NCBI GenBank assembly: GCA_039819285.1
Contig: JBCBSH010000091.1
Coordinates: 1-16,468 of the forward strand
DNA: 16,468 bases
DNA from: JANQGH01 sp039819285
GTDB lineage: Bacteria > Pseudomonadota > Alphaproteobacteria > DSM-16000 > Inquilinaceae
Direction: 5' to 3'
Shown: positions 1 to 6,457 of the stretch, piece after piece
How the letters are laid out: each line of letters begins with the position of its first letter
Position numbering within the stretch: the stretch's first letter is position 1
Translations under genes and position numbers: made by a program
The notes under the pieces: generated by a model
Seen by the model: the letters and a program-made list of their open reading frames with translations, nothing else
Told to the model about the DNA's origin: nothing
Databases searched by the model: none

Positions 1-138
1 GGCGAACTGTCCGTATTGTTCGGGCGTCGTGACCCGCGCGGCAATAAGAAAAAACAGGAATGCAAGACCGACGCCGGCGAGTTTCAACACGCCGCTTACG
101 CCGCCGCCTTTGACAAGCTTTTGTGCAAAGACGTTCAC
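1..138 (-). CDS. Polysaccharide flippase (Wzx/MATE-like), N-terminal 46 codons only
   Basis: This reading frame runs off the left edge of the window. Its product would start MNVFAQKLVKGGG (GTG codon at 138-136), continue with a hydrophobic helix (about residues 17-34) and then read AARVTTPEQYGQFA. A short amphipathic start, a first membrane helix and an 'AR.....EQYG.FA' motif are the hallmark N-terminus of polysaccharide biosynthesis/export flippases, which move lipid-linked sugar repeat units across the inner membrane. The start is uncertain: the frame is open further upstream and no clear ribosome-binding site precedes the GTG. The neighbouring O-antigen-ligase fragment at 687-1385 supports a former or adjacent surface-polysaccharide locus. 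The family is recognised from the N-terminus alone, so the exact substrate cannot be given. Confidence 0.72.
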   Translation of the reverse strand, partial: MNVFAQKLVKGGGVSGVLKLAGVGLAFLFFLIAARVTTPEQYGQFA

Positions 139-251
139 GCTAACCCCGCCAATGCTCCAGCCCGCCGTTACTTGCGTAGGCGCAACAGCGATTTACCAGC
201 GCTGCCACCGCAACCGGTTTCACAGCCTTGGCATCTCCGGGCCGCCCCACG

Positions 252-335
252 CTACTCGCTTATTCCTTGAACCGGCGCCAGCGTCATCACCGAGACCGCG
301 ACCATTATGAACGCGCCCAGAAAATCACGTCTCAT
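252..335 (-). other. 27-codon signal-peptide-like reading frame (possible gene remnant)
   Basis: An ATG overlaps the stop codon of the degraded gene at 332-629 (ATGA arrangement) and opens a 27-residue frame: two arginines, a hydrophobic run FLGAFIMVAVSVMTLAP, then VQGISE and a stop. It looks like a secretion signal with nothing behind it. It could be the stump of a second exported protein, or chance reading of a decayed region. Nothing recognisable was seen between 139 and 251. Confidence 0.2.
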
Positions 336-629
336 GCAGCAATGGCCCGCAGTCCGCCGGTAAGGTTGAACCGATCTACCATCGGAAGGCGTTCGGGCCC
401 CACGGCCAGGGCTCCGGCGAGCAGTCCAACCTGCTCCTCGAACTCCGGCTGACTGCCGCTGGCTCCACGTATCTGTTCGATTGCGGTCAAGACCAGGCTT
501 TCGCAATCGCCGCCGGCGACACAGGTGGCTCCTATGTCGTCATAGTCCATAACATGCGACATGGCGGGCGAAACAAGCATCAAACTCGCCGACATGGCCA
601 CGGTTAAGAGCGGTCAATTTGCACTTCAT
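332..629 (-). pseudogene. Frameshifted paralog of the small exported two-cysteine protein at 1521-1934
   Basis: The expected start is the ATG at 629-627, preceded 7 nt away by a strong Shine-Dalgarno AGAGAGG (637-643). From there the frame is lost: compared with the intact copy at 1521-1934 there is one extra base within the signal-peptide region, and the homologous frame resumes only from about 601. After that the two products match at about 42 of 78 residues, including both cysteines (ATCVAGGDC here, AACSTGGEC there) and the block FEEQ.GLLAGA. The product stops at GGLRAIAA, about 40 residues before the end of the intact copy. A rescue start at the GTG of 601 would give 89 residues with a poor signal peptide and no ribosome-binding site, so I call this a decayed gene. 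A sequencing error at the single extra base is the alternative explanation. Function is unknown. Confidence 0.7.
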
Positions 630-685
630 GGTCGCACCTCTCTGAGAGAACAATCTCATAGATAGCTTACTTGCCGAAGTGCTTC
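630..685 (-). promoter_or_regulatory. Conserved 5' leader with strong Shine-Dalgarno, copy 1
   Basis: About 50 nt upstream of the ATG at 629 are nearly the same as the region upstream of the ATG at 1934. Shared parts are the Shine-Dalgarno AGAGAGG placed 7 nt before the ATG and the block AGCTATCTAT further upstream. The conservation marks the duplicated unit as including its leader. The similarity fades near 685, just where the truncated ligase homology begins on the other strand. Confidence 0.6.
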
Positions 686-686
686 A

Positions 687-1385
687 ATGGGCTGTTGCAG
701 GGCAGGCGTTCTGCTCCCAGGCTTCGCAGCGTACCTCGCCGTTCTGCTCGTGGCGCGATCCAGAGCCGAGCATGCAATGCATTTGCTTTTGCTTGTTTTG
801 CTGCTTGTCGTTGCGATCGCCCTGCTGACGACGTCAGAGCGCTTCCTCACATACGCCTTCTACGCTCACATCTCTCCGGAGGTGATCTGGCAGCAGTTGC
901 TGGACGGCAATCTCAATCCCGATTTGCTGCGCGATCGGGGCCGGTTGGATTGGATCCGCATACTGTTTGCCATGTCTCCCCCCTCAACTTTCGGGATCGG
1001 CATGGGCAGTGTGCCCACGCTGCTCGGACAGAGCCTGGGCCTATCTCACTATGAACTACACAATGACATTCTGTTGATCTTCTTCGAGGCCGGTTACGTT
1101 GGCATTGCCCTGTTCGCACTAGCGATCATATCGACCCTTGTCTGGAGCATGCGTGGGGTGCTCCGCAGCACGGGGCAGGCTTTGGTGTACTATCGCGTGG
1201 CGTTAGGGATGCTGCTGGCCTGCACCGTGTGGATGTCTTTTTCCAACGTCTGGAACTACTCCTCAGTTGGCGTGACCATTGCCTTGGTCTTCTTGGTGCT
1301 GGCCGAAAAAGGCTCTGGCCCGGTCGCTCAACGGGCCAGTCGTACAGCACCGTCCGGCGCCGCCCCTGCCCAGGCAAGGCCTTAG
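687..1385 (+). CDS. O-antigen ligase (Wzy_C/WaaL-type) C-terminal half, 5'-truncated gene
   Basis: The 232-residue product carries membrane helices (about 10-24, 31-50, 142-160, 172-185, 198-212) and a periplasmic stretch with the family signature: GIGMGSVP, then HYELHNDILLIFFEAGYVG. The His-Asn-Asp followed by F.E.G..G is typical of O-antigen ligases and polymerases, which transfer lipid-linked glycan onto lipid A core or polymerise it in the periplasm. Full-length members have roughly 400 residues or more and 10-12 helices, so the N-terminal half is missing. The homology begins abruptly around CCRAGVLLP, which looks like the inside of the usual 'SRAG' loop. The upstream sequence is the leader of the paralog at 332-629 on the other strand, so the break point probably lies near 685-695. 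No ribosome-binding site precedes the ATG. It is probably a non-functional fragment. Confidence 0.72.
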   Translation: MGCCRAGVLLPGFAAYLAVLLVARSRAEHAMHLLLLVLLLVVAIALLTTSERFLTYAFYAHISPEVIWQQLLDGNLNPDLLRDRGRLDWIRILFAMSPPSTFGIGMGSVPTLLGQSLGLSHYELHNDILLIFFEAGYVGIALFALAIISTLVWSMRGVLRSTGQALVYYRVALGMLLACTVWMSFSNVWNYSSVGVTIALVFLVLAEKGSGPVAQRASRTAPSGAAPAQARP

Positions 1386-1520
1386 CGTTCCAAATGGCCT
1401 GAGTGAGCAACGTCGGGCCGACCAAAATCGGGGCTCTGGCCGGAGGCGCTTGGCCCCATCACCTGCGCCCCTTAGGGCATCTTGAGATCGGCGTATTCGG
1501 CGTGGTCGATCGCGCGCGGG

Positions 1521-1934
1521 CTATGCCTCGCTGGCAGATCCAAAATCCCCGATCGACAATGAACCGGCGCGACCCGTCCGCTGCTCCAGCCGATCCGCCA
1601 GGGCAACGATAGACCCGGTTTGCGCTGCGTCAGAAGAGGCTTGCGCGACAACCCTTAACCCACGCGCGATGTTGTAGCGATGCACCAGTGGAAGACCATC
1701 AGACCCGTCGACAATAGCACCGGCGAGCAAGCCCAACTGCTCTTCAAAGGCCGGACCAGCAAAACCGCCGTCCCGCAACTGATCGATGGCGGCTGCGACC
1801 AGAACCTCGCACTCTCCGCCTGTTGAGCAGGCAGCGGCAATGTCGCGATAGTCGGGAACCTGAGATACGGCGGGCGATGTGAACGCAAGACTTGCGGCAA
1901 GGGCCGCCGCGAAACCCATCGATTTGCGCTTCAT
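1521..1934 (-). CDS. Small exported two-cysteine protein of unknown function
   Basis: This 137-residue product starts with a classical signal peptide (MKRKSMGF, then an Ala/Leu-rich core, with likely cleavage after SPAVS). The mature part has two cysteines seven residues apart (CSTGGEC), which could form a disulfide in the periplasm, followed by a mostly helical region with FEEQLGLLAGAI. The Shine-Dalgarno AGAGAGG sits 7 nt before the ATG. I recognise no family. The only relative I can see is the broken copy at 332-629, at about 54% identity over the shared region. Downstream, a minus-strand frame ending at 1472 reads DHAEYADLKMP before its stop; this may be the tail of another lost gene, but I cannot identify it. 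Confidence 0.7.
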   Translation of the reverse strand: MKRKSMGFAAALAASLAFTSPAVSQVPDYRDIAAACSTGGECEVLVAAAIDQLRDGGFAGPAFEEQLGLLAGAIVDGSDGLPLVHRYNIARGLRVVAQASSDAAQTGSIVALADRLEQRTGRAGSLSIGDFGSASEA

Positions 1935-1990
1935 GGTGGTACCTCTCTGGGTGAACTAACCAATAGATAGCTCATTTGCGTGACCGATTC
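1935..1990 (-). promoter_or_regulatory. Conserved 5' leader with strong Shine-Dalgarno, copy 2
   Basis: This is the counterpart of the leader at 630-685. AGAGAGG lies at 1942-1948, 7 nt before the ATG, and AGCTATCTAT is preserved upstream. It decides the start of the gene at 1521-1934. No confident -35/-10 pair was found. Confidence 0.6.
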
Positions 1991-2088
1991 AACAGTCAGA
2001 GCCACCATTCGTCACTCTTGTGACAACCAACCTTGAAACCGTCCATCCGCCACTGCAAAGGCCATCCGCTGCACCGTCGGCGTCCGGG

Positions 2089-2349
2089 TCAGCGAGGATC
2101 GCGCGGCCGTACCCGCTGCCGCAGCAACCGACCGGCAGTCCTTAAGAAGCCGCGCGCCGACCGCGACGTTCGCCGGTATCCGTGGATCGAACTCAGCACC
2201 GCTGCCACCAGAACAGCCACGAGCATCGGTGCCCATAGCGGAATGGTCACCGTCCACCATGACCAGTCGACATAGCCAAGGAGTTTCAGGCCCGCGAAAG
2301 CGATCGCCAACAGCCAGATGATGAGCGATCCGACAACGATCCATGCCAT
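2089..2349 (-). CDS. Small inner-membrane protein with two transmembrane helices
   Basis: The 86-residue product has one hydrophobic helix at residues 2-24, the loop GYVDWSWWTVTIPLWAP (25-41), a second helix at 42-54, and a basic tail rich in Arg. The 'DWSWWxVxxPLW.P' loop is characteristic of a widespread family of small two-helix proteins often named transmembrane Fragile-X-F-like, whose function is not known. The ATG at 2349 is preceded by a weak purine-rich stretch (GGCGGG). A GTG further upstream, adding 17 residues, is possible. It stands alone between the paralog region and the gene-fragment region, with no obvious operon partner. Confidence 0.55.
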   Translation of the reverse strand: MAWIVVGSLIIWLLAIAFAGLKLLGYVDWSWWTVTIPLWAPMLVAVLVAAVLSSIHGYRRTSRSARGFLRTAGRLLRQRVRPRDPR

Positions 2350-2625
2350 GACAAGCCCGCCAGCCTCGAACACACAAATGAATATCAGCTGCACAATCCG
2401 CCGCCATGAAATACAATTCAAGATTGTTTTTGCTGGCTCGCGAAGACGCTGATGACATAACGCCATTTGGCATGGCGCGGCCAACAAAAAGGCCGCTGTC
2501 GTTCGTTCGCCTTGCGATCGCTGTTTGGTGGAAGCCATGCAGAGCTTCACACCACGAGGGATTTCTGGCGACTTCGACGAACGGAATTCTGAGCCTGCGC
2601 ATTTGCCCTCGCAAAACGGCGAAGC
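2350..2625. other. Stretch without recognisable genes
   Basis: Frames are open on both strands here, but none gives a recognisable protein, a credible ribosome-binding site with start, or consistent codon use. Base composition is more mixed than in the catabolic part of the window. It lies directly upstream of the decayed gene pieces at 2626-3112 and may be older decayed sequence of the same kind. Confidence 0.4.
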
Positions 2626-2739
2626 TCCGTTGCGGCCCCTGTTGTGAACTGAGTTGAAGCGGCATCGCTCGATCCGGTCGGGGCCGGCGGTCGTTTGCCG
2701 ACGGAGGCGGAGTGGGAGGATGCCGCGCGACGGCGCCAG
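2626..2739 (+). pseudogene. Fragment of a formylglycine-generating-enzyme (SUMF1/FGE-sulfatase) domain
   Basis: One frame reads APVVN, a TGA stop (2650-2652), VEAASLDPVGAGG, then RLPTEAEWEDAARR. In intact FGE-sulfatase domains the matching stretch is 'PVV.VSW.DA..Y..W.GGRLPTEAEWE.AARGG', so both conserved blocks are present in the right order. The VSW segment is degraded into a stop, and the tryptophan before AGG is replaced by glycine. FGE oxidises the active-site cysteine of sulfatases to formylglycine; related domains have other roles, such as iron oxidases. Only about 36 codons survive. The sequence breaks off a few bases before the C-terminus of a sulfatase read from the other strand. 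Confidence 0.6.
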
Positions 2740-2749
2740 CGACCCCCGG

Positions 2750-2950
2750 TCAGAAGGTTCTTGCGGGCTCTCCGACCAATCGCGTGCCATCCAGCCACGC
2801 TTCGTCCGTGCCATAAAGCTGATCGACCAGCGAGTCCGTTAGCCTTTGCAAGATCTCTTCACAGGCCGGATCACCCGCCAAATCCTCCGTCTCGTCTGGA
2901 TCCTGATCGAGGTCGAAAAGCTGACGATGGTTCCCGACCTCGCCGAGACC
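2750..2950 (-). pseudogene. C-terminal fragment of a sulfatase
   Basis: The minus-strand frame ending at the TGA of 2752-2750 carries the characteristic sulfatase C-terminal stretch QLFDLDQDPDETEDLAGDP, then ACEEILQRLTDSLVDQL and a 25-residue tail. In alkaline-phosphatase-superfamily sulfatases the 'LFDL..DP.E..NLA' motif sits near the end of a protein of 450-550 residues. The N-terminal part with the CxPxR formylglycine site is absent. The frame stays open to 3250, but upstream of about 2950 it no longer looks like a sulfatase, and the opposite strand there codes for a different fragment. The join therefore lies close to 2935-2950. Confidence 0.65.
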
Positions 2951-3112
2951 CCGGTGGGCACGTTGTTCGCCCAGGGTTATACCGGCATGCGATCCGGCCA
3001 GGGGTTCTATGATTAGATCAAGCGCGACCCAGACGCTTTCAAACGCCATCGAGACGTGGAAATCGTCCGCCGCTTGAAGATCCAGCGGGAATTGCAGGAC
3101 CGGGGTGACTAG
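2933..3112 (+). pseudogene. C-terminal fragment of a 3-hydroxyacyl-CoA dehydrogenase-like gene with internal amber codon
   Basis: The plus frame reads VPDLAETPVGTLFAQGYTG, MRSGQGFYD, TAG (3014-3016), IKRDPDAFKRHRD, then VEIVRRLKIQRELQDRGD and TAG (3110-3112). 'G..SG.GFYDW' followed by a basic helical tail is the usual end of 3-hydroxyacyl-CoA dehydrogenase family proteins. The stop falls exactly where tryptophan is expected, so a TGG-to-TAG change is likely. Coding character continues in frame for 31 codons after the stop, which argues against a natural end at GFYD. The NAD-binding domain and catalytic His are missing. This fragment differs from the intact family member at 12658-13596. Confidence 0.55.
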
Positions 3113-3248
3113 CCGATCGACAGCGTCGTGCGCACGGTCGGTCACGGGCCAAGAACTACGGCACCATTCCAACGCAGCGCGTTGCACAATGTGCAGAGCA
3201 CCGACGCACCGGTCGACTGCCTTGCTGCACCACGGTACGATTGTGACC

Positions 3249-4337
3249 ATGGACCAAAAAGACGCCGACGGGGACGTACGCGAGGAACTCGGCGATGCGC
3301 ATCACCGGAACGCGCAGGCAACCGCCAACCGCCCCGCCGACGCCCCGGTCGAGATTCGCCTGGCCCGCCCGGAAGACGCCGACGGTCTTGCGCGCTGTTT
3401 CCACGGTGCCTACGGCAACAGCTACGACCACGCGTGGGTCTACAAGCCAGACGAATTGCGACGGAGATGGTCCGAGCGAGTGATGGTGTCGGTCGTTGGT
3501 CAAGCACCAGACGGCGAGGTCATCGGCCATCTGGCCGCAACTTTCGCCGGGGCCGAGGCCAAGACCGCCGAGGCCGGACAGGCTGTCGTGAACCCTTCTT
3601 ACCGTGGTCATCACCTTTTCGAATCGATGAAGCAGCGGCTTGCGGCCTGGGCAGTCGACGAAGGGCTCTATGGTTTGTTCAGCGAGGCGACAACCGCCCA
3701 CCCCTACTCCCAGCGGGGAAACCTCGCGCTTGGTGCGCACGAGATGGGGTTCATCTTCGGCTACATCCCCGGCGGCGTTCAGTACAAACAGATGGCCGAT
3801 CCTGCGGCGCTTCACCGAAAGACAGCCGCCTTGATGTATCTTCGCACGAACCGCGAGCCCAGCAGAACGGTGCATCCGCCCGCCGCATATCGAGAGATCG
3901 CGATGCGCATCTACGGCAATGCGGGGTTTGCCCGCACCGCACACACCGGTGAGATTTCAGCAAGCGACGCGGATGGTCAGGTGCATCTGAAGCGAGACCA
4001 TGATCACAACGCCGCACTGTTGACCTGCGACAGTGTCGGCGCCGCTTCATGCGCCGAGATCGCCGCCCGCGTCGAGAGGCTGAAGGCGGAAGGCCTTGCC
4101 TGCCTGTTCATCGACTTGCCCCTGGCCGACCCCAACCTGTTCATCTATGGCGCTGATCTGACCGATCTGGGATTCGCATTCAGTTGCATTCTGCCCGAGG
4201 TGCGAGAAGACGGCGACGTCCTGCGGCTGCAATACCACAACGAACCGGACCTCCATCTTGGCCAGATCGCCACGTCATCGGACTTCGGCCACGCGCTGCT
4301 GGCTGAGATCGCGGCTGGCTACCAAAGAAGCGGATGA
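3249..4337 (+). CDS. GNAT-family N-acetyltransferase-like protein with extra C-terminal domain
   Basis: The 362-residue product has a variable N-terminus (1-34), a GNAT-like domain at about 35-175 (EIRLARPEDADGLARCF; GEVIGHLAATF; the acetyl-CoA loop region VVNPSYRGHHLFESMKQRL; then SEATTAHPYSQRGNLALG and MGF.FGYIP), and a C-terminal region of about 185 residues with the late motif ADLTDLGFAF. The usual acetyl-CoA loop R/Q-x-x-G-x-G/A is replaced by YRGHH. The family resembles GNAT proteins found as stand-alone genes or next to anti-sigma-like ATPase domains; the acceptor is unknown. The ATG at 3249 has no clear ribosome-binding site, and a GTG six bases upstream is equally possible. The frame is open back to 3105, but that part runs into non-coding and fragment sequence. 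It is convergent with the lactonase gene, with a 32-nt gap. Confidence 0.8.
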   Translation: MDQKDADGDVREELGDAHHRNAQATANRPADAPVEIRLARPEDADGLARCFHGAYGNSYDHAWVYKPDELRRRWSERVMVSVVGQAPDGEVIGHLAATFAGAEAKTAEAGQAVVNPSYRGHHLFESMKQRLAAWAVDEGLYGLFSEATTAHPYSQRGNLALGAHEMGFIFGYIPGGVQYKQMADPAALHRKTAALMYLRTNREPSRTVHPPAAYREIAMRIYGNAGFARTAHTGEISASDADGQVHLKRDHDHNAALLTCDSVGAASCAEIAARVERLKAEGLACLFIDLPLADPNLFIYGADLTDLGFAFSCILPEVREDGDVLRLQYHNEPDLHLGQIATSSDFGHALLAEIAAGYQRSG

Positions 4338-4369
4338 CGGGACCCACGTCAGACCGCCGACCGGGCCCA

Positions 4370-5284
4370 TCAGGAAAGTGAAAGATCGAAGATCCGCGAT
4401 GCGTTGAGGCGGAAGATTGATTCGCATTCGGGCCTCGTAAGATCGCCGAGACAGTCGACCAAGGTGGTGAGCTGGTGCTCGGTTTCGCCGACCACCGCCT
4501 CGATCGGGAAATTGGATCCAAACAGGACGCGGTCGGCGCCGAACAGGTCGATCGTCTCCGCGATGAACGGCTTTAGGATTTCGCGACGCCAGCGGCGATC
4601 GATCGGCCACAGCATCGAGAGCTTTACGGCGATGTTGGGATGGCGCGCGAGATGGGCCATGGCTCGGCGCCAAGTATCAAAATCGTCCTGCCCCTCGGCG
4701 ATGCGAGGCCAACCGAGATGGTTGAGGACGAACCAAGTCCCTGGGAAGTCACGCGTCAGGCGACCGCCCTCCTCATACTGGCTGGGAAAGATACTCAGTT
4801 CAAACACCAGTGCGCTGTCGGCGACGGCCCGGAAGTTGCGCCTGAAGAGCGGCTCGTCGGCGATGCCCGCGTGCCCGGCGATTTTCGGGTCCGCGTTCAG
4901 GCGCATACGGATGCCGCGCACAATCGGTTCGTCGCTCAGCTCAGCGATGCGCTTCGGCGCTTGCTCGTCGGTCAGATCTACGCGCGCCACATGGGCCAGC
5001 GGCATGCCGGCCGACGAGGCCACATCGGCGATCCAGCGTGTTTCCGCCACCGGATCAGCGCAGCCCGCCTCGACATGGATGCCGCCGGCAACGTCCAGAA
5101 ATCGGCCAATCTCACGGCGATGATCCGACAGGCTGAACGAGCGCATCAACGGGCGATGGTCGCCCAGGGTCGGCCTCGGGCTGTCCTCCGCCAGCCAGGG
5201 ATAGGGGTTGGCCGCCCGGTCCCAGAGATGAAAGTGAGCGTCGACTACGGGAAAGTCGAGCAGCCTGTCGGTCGCCATGGGCAC
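4370..5284 (-). CDS. Amidohydrolase-family (COG3618) metal hydrolase, probable sugar lactonase
   Basis: The product has about 304 residues. Metal-ligand motifs in order are DAHFHLWD near the N-terminus (HxH, H17 and H19), HVEAG, a central NHLGWP and LFGSNFPIE near the C-terminus. This arrangement belongs to the TIM-barrel family that includes 2-pyrone-4,6-dicarboxylate lactonase and L-fucono/L-rhamnono-lactonases. Asn stands in GSNFP where many members have Asp (GSDWP); some members carry Asn, so activity is not excluded. The start is chosen at the GTG of 5284-5282 because AAGGA (5291-5295) lies 6 nt away; ATG at 5278 and TTG at 5290 are alternatives. It is the last gene of the TRAP operon, 63 nt after the binding-protein gene, which suggests it opens a lactone of the imported compound or of its oxidation product. 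Confidence 0.85.
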   Translation of the reverse strand: MPMATDRLLDFPVVDAHFHLWDRAANPYPWLAEDSPRPTLGDHRPLMRSFSLSDHRREIGRFLDVAGGIHVEAGCADPVAETRWIADVASSAGMPLAHVARVDLTDEQAPKRIAELSDEPIVRGIRMRLNADPKIAGHAGIADEPLFRRNFRAVADSALVFELSIFPSQYEEGGRLTRDFPGTWFVLNHLGWPRIAEGQDDFDTWRRAMAHLARHPNIAVKLSMLWPIDRRWRREILKPFIAETIDLFGADRVLFGSNFPIEAVVGETEHQLTTLVDCLGDLTRPECESIFRLNASRIFDLSLS

Positions 5285-5300
5285 GGACAATCCTTAAGGA

Positions 5301-5331
5301 AAGCGGGCGTCAGCCTCGTCGCCGCCCGCTT
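5301..5331 (-). promoter_or_regulatory. Intercistronic hairpin between the TRAP binding-protein and lactonase genes
   Basis: A perfect 9-bp inverted repeat (AAGCGGGCG at 5301-5309 and CGCCCGCTT at 5323-5331) with a 13-nt loop lies between the stop of the binding-protein gene and the Shine-Dalgarno of the lactonase. On the transcribed strand it is followed by TTTCCTT, a weak U-tract. It may act as a partial terminator or as a 3' stabiliser, so that more binding protein than lactonase is made, as is common for binding-protein transport operons. The structure is seen; the role is inferred. Confidence 0.55.
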
Positions 5332-5347
5332 CGCTTGGACCGAACAG

Positions 5348-6415
5348 TTATTCGATCGCCTGGATCTGGTCGACCAGGCCGCCGCCCCACCAATCGGCCG
5401 TGCCCTCCAACTCGCGGGCTCGGTCCAGTGCGCCCTGGCGCAGCGCCTGATAGGCCGCGTCAGGAAACAGCACGACCCGGTCCTCGCCAATCGCGGCCGC
5501 GATCCGGTCCACATTGGCCTGGCTGTGCGAGGTGTAGGTCCCGCCGCCGTCCTGCAGCATGGTGACGACGGCGTCGTGGTCCAGCTCGTCGGAGCGCTCG
5601 GCGAGCCAATCGATGGACGCGTCCATCACCGAAGTCAGTTCCTCTTGTTCCTCCGGCGAAAGCGACTGCCAGCGATCTTCGTTCATGAACCAGGCATGGA
5701 CCGCGAACATATCCTCCAGGGCCGTGATGTGCGGTGCTGCCAGATGCCACTGGTTGGCGATCACGTCGGCGGGCAGGCCATGGCCGGCCTCGACCAGGCC
5801 GGTCTGTAGGGCGAGGAACACCTCGTTCCAGTTCACCGGCGTCGGGTTGGCGCCGAGCGACTGGTAGGACTCGATCCAGACATTCAGCTGCGGCGACCGG
5901 ATCTTCAAATCGTCGAGGTCGCTGTCTGAGGCGAGCGGGTCGAGGGAAAAGAAGGTACGGGCCGGCAAGACGCCGACGGCAAGGATGCGAATGCCGAACT
6001 CGTCCGCCATCGCCTCTTCTACCGACGCCATCAGGTCGCTGTCGAAGACGTTGCTCAGATGCTCCTCATCACGAAACACGAAGGCGAACGACGTCGTCTT
6101 CAGCAGGTCCGAATAGGGCGTCAGCCAGGCGGCGTCGGTGCCGAAAATGTCGACACTGCCGTCGATGACCTGATCGGTGATCTGGGCCGCGTTGCCCAGA
6201 ACCGGCCCTTCGATATGCTGCACGCGCAGCCCGCCGCCTTGTTCCGCAAGCTGGTCGCGGACCCAGTTGCCGACCTGATTGCGCAGCGAGCCGACCGCGT
6301 CGCCGGTCGCCATGGTCAGTGTCGTCTGGGCCGACGCGTTGTTGCCGTCGAGGCCGATCGTCAAAACTAACGCGCCTATCGCGATGCCGGTAGCGAGACA
6401 GGATTTGCTAAACAT
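5348..6415 (-). CDS. TRAP transporter substrate-binding protein (DctP-type)
   Basis: This 355-residue periplasmic protein has a signal peptide (MFSKSCLATG, hydrophobic core, likely cleavage ASA-Q at 29/30) followed by TTLTMATGDA. The family hallmark LKIRSPQ places the conserved substrate-binding arginine at R173, which usually forms a salt bridge with a carboxylate. Next comes NPTPVNWNEVFLALQTGLVEAG (residues 190-211), the usual 'P.P....E...ALQ.G.V' motif. The ATG at 6415 follows a run of six G (GGGGGGAAACC), which can serve as ribosome-binding site. It is third in the operon after the two membrane subunits, with 42 nt between. The carboxylate-clamp arginine suggests an acidic substrate, such as a sugar acid or opine; the exact ligand cannot be read from the sequence. 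Confidence 0.92.
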   Translation of the reverse strand: MFSKSCLATGIAIGALVLTIGLDGNNASAQTTLTMATGDAVGSLRNQVGNWVRDQLAEQGGGLRVQHIEGPVLGNAAQITDQVIDGSVDIFGTDAAWLTPYSDLLKTTSFAFVFRDEEHLSNVFDSDLMASVEEAMADEFGIRILAVGVLPARTFFSLDPLASDSDLDDLKIRSPQLNVWIESYQSLGANPTPVNWNEVFLALQTGLVEAGHGLPADVIANQWHLAAPHITALEDMFAVHAWFMNEDRWQSLSPEEQEELTSVMDASIDWLAERSDELDHDAVVTMLQDGGGTYTSHSQANVDRIAAAIGEDRVVLFPDAAYQALRQGALDRARELEGTADWWGGGLVDQIQAIE

Positions 6416-6457
6416 GGTTTCCCCCCAATTGGTTGGTTGATGGAACGGCGGATCCGG

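Noticed and set aside
2350..2814. Upstream extension of the small membrane protein at 2089-2349 to a 241-residue protein starting at 2814
   Set aside because: The extra part is Arg/Ser-rich without family character and overlaps the FGE and sulfatase fragments; only the last 86 residues look like a protein.
2953..3250. Continuation of the sulfatase frame to a start at 3250 (166-residue product)
   Set aside because: Residues before about the GNHRQLFDL segment do not look like a sulfatase, and the opposite strand carries a better-supported fragment.
4338..4369. Bidirectional terminator between the convergent GNAT and lactonase genes
   Set aside because: Only weak, short complementarity is seen, with no T-tract in either direction.
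4640..5809. Long plus-strand open frame (389 codons) across the lactonase and TRAP binding-protein genes
   Set aside because: It is antisense to two well-supported genes, matches no protein pattern, and spans the gap and hairpin between them; a GC-rich shadow frame.
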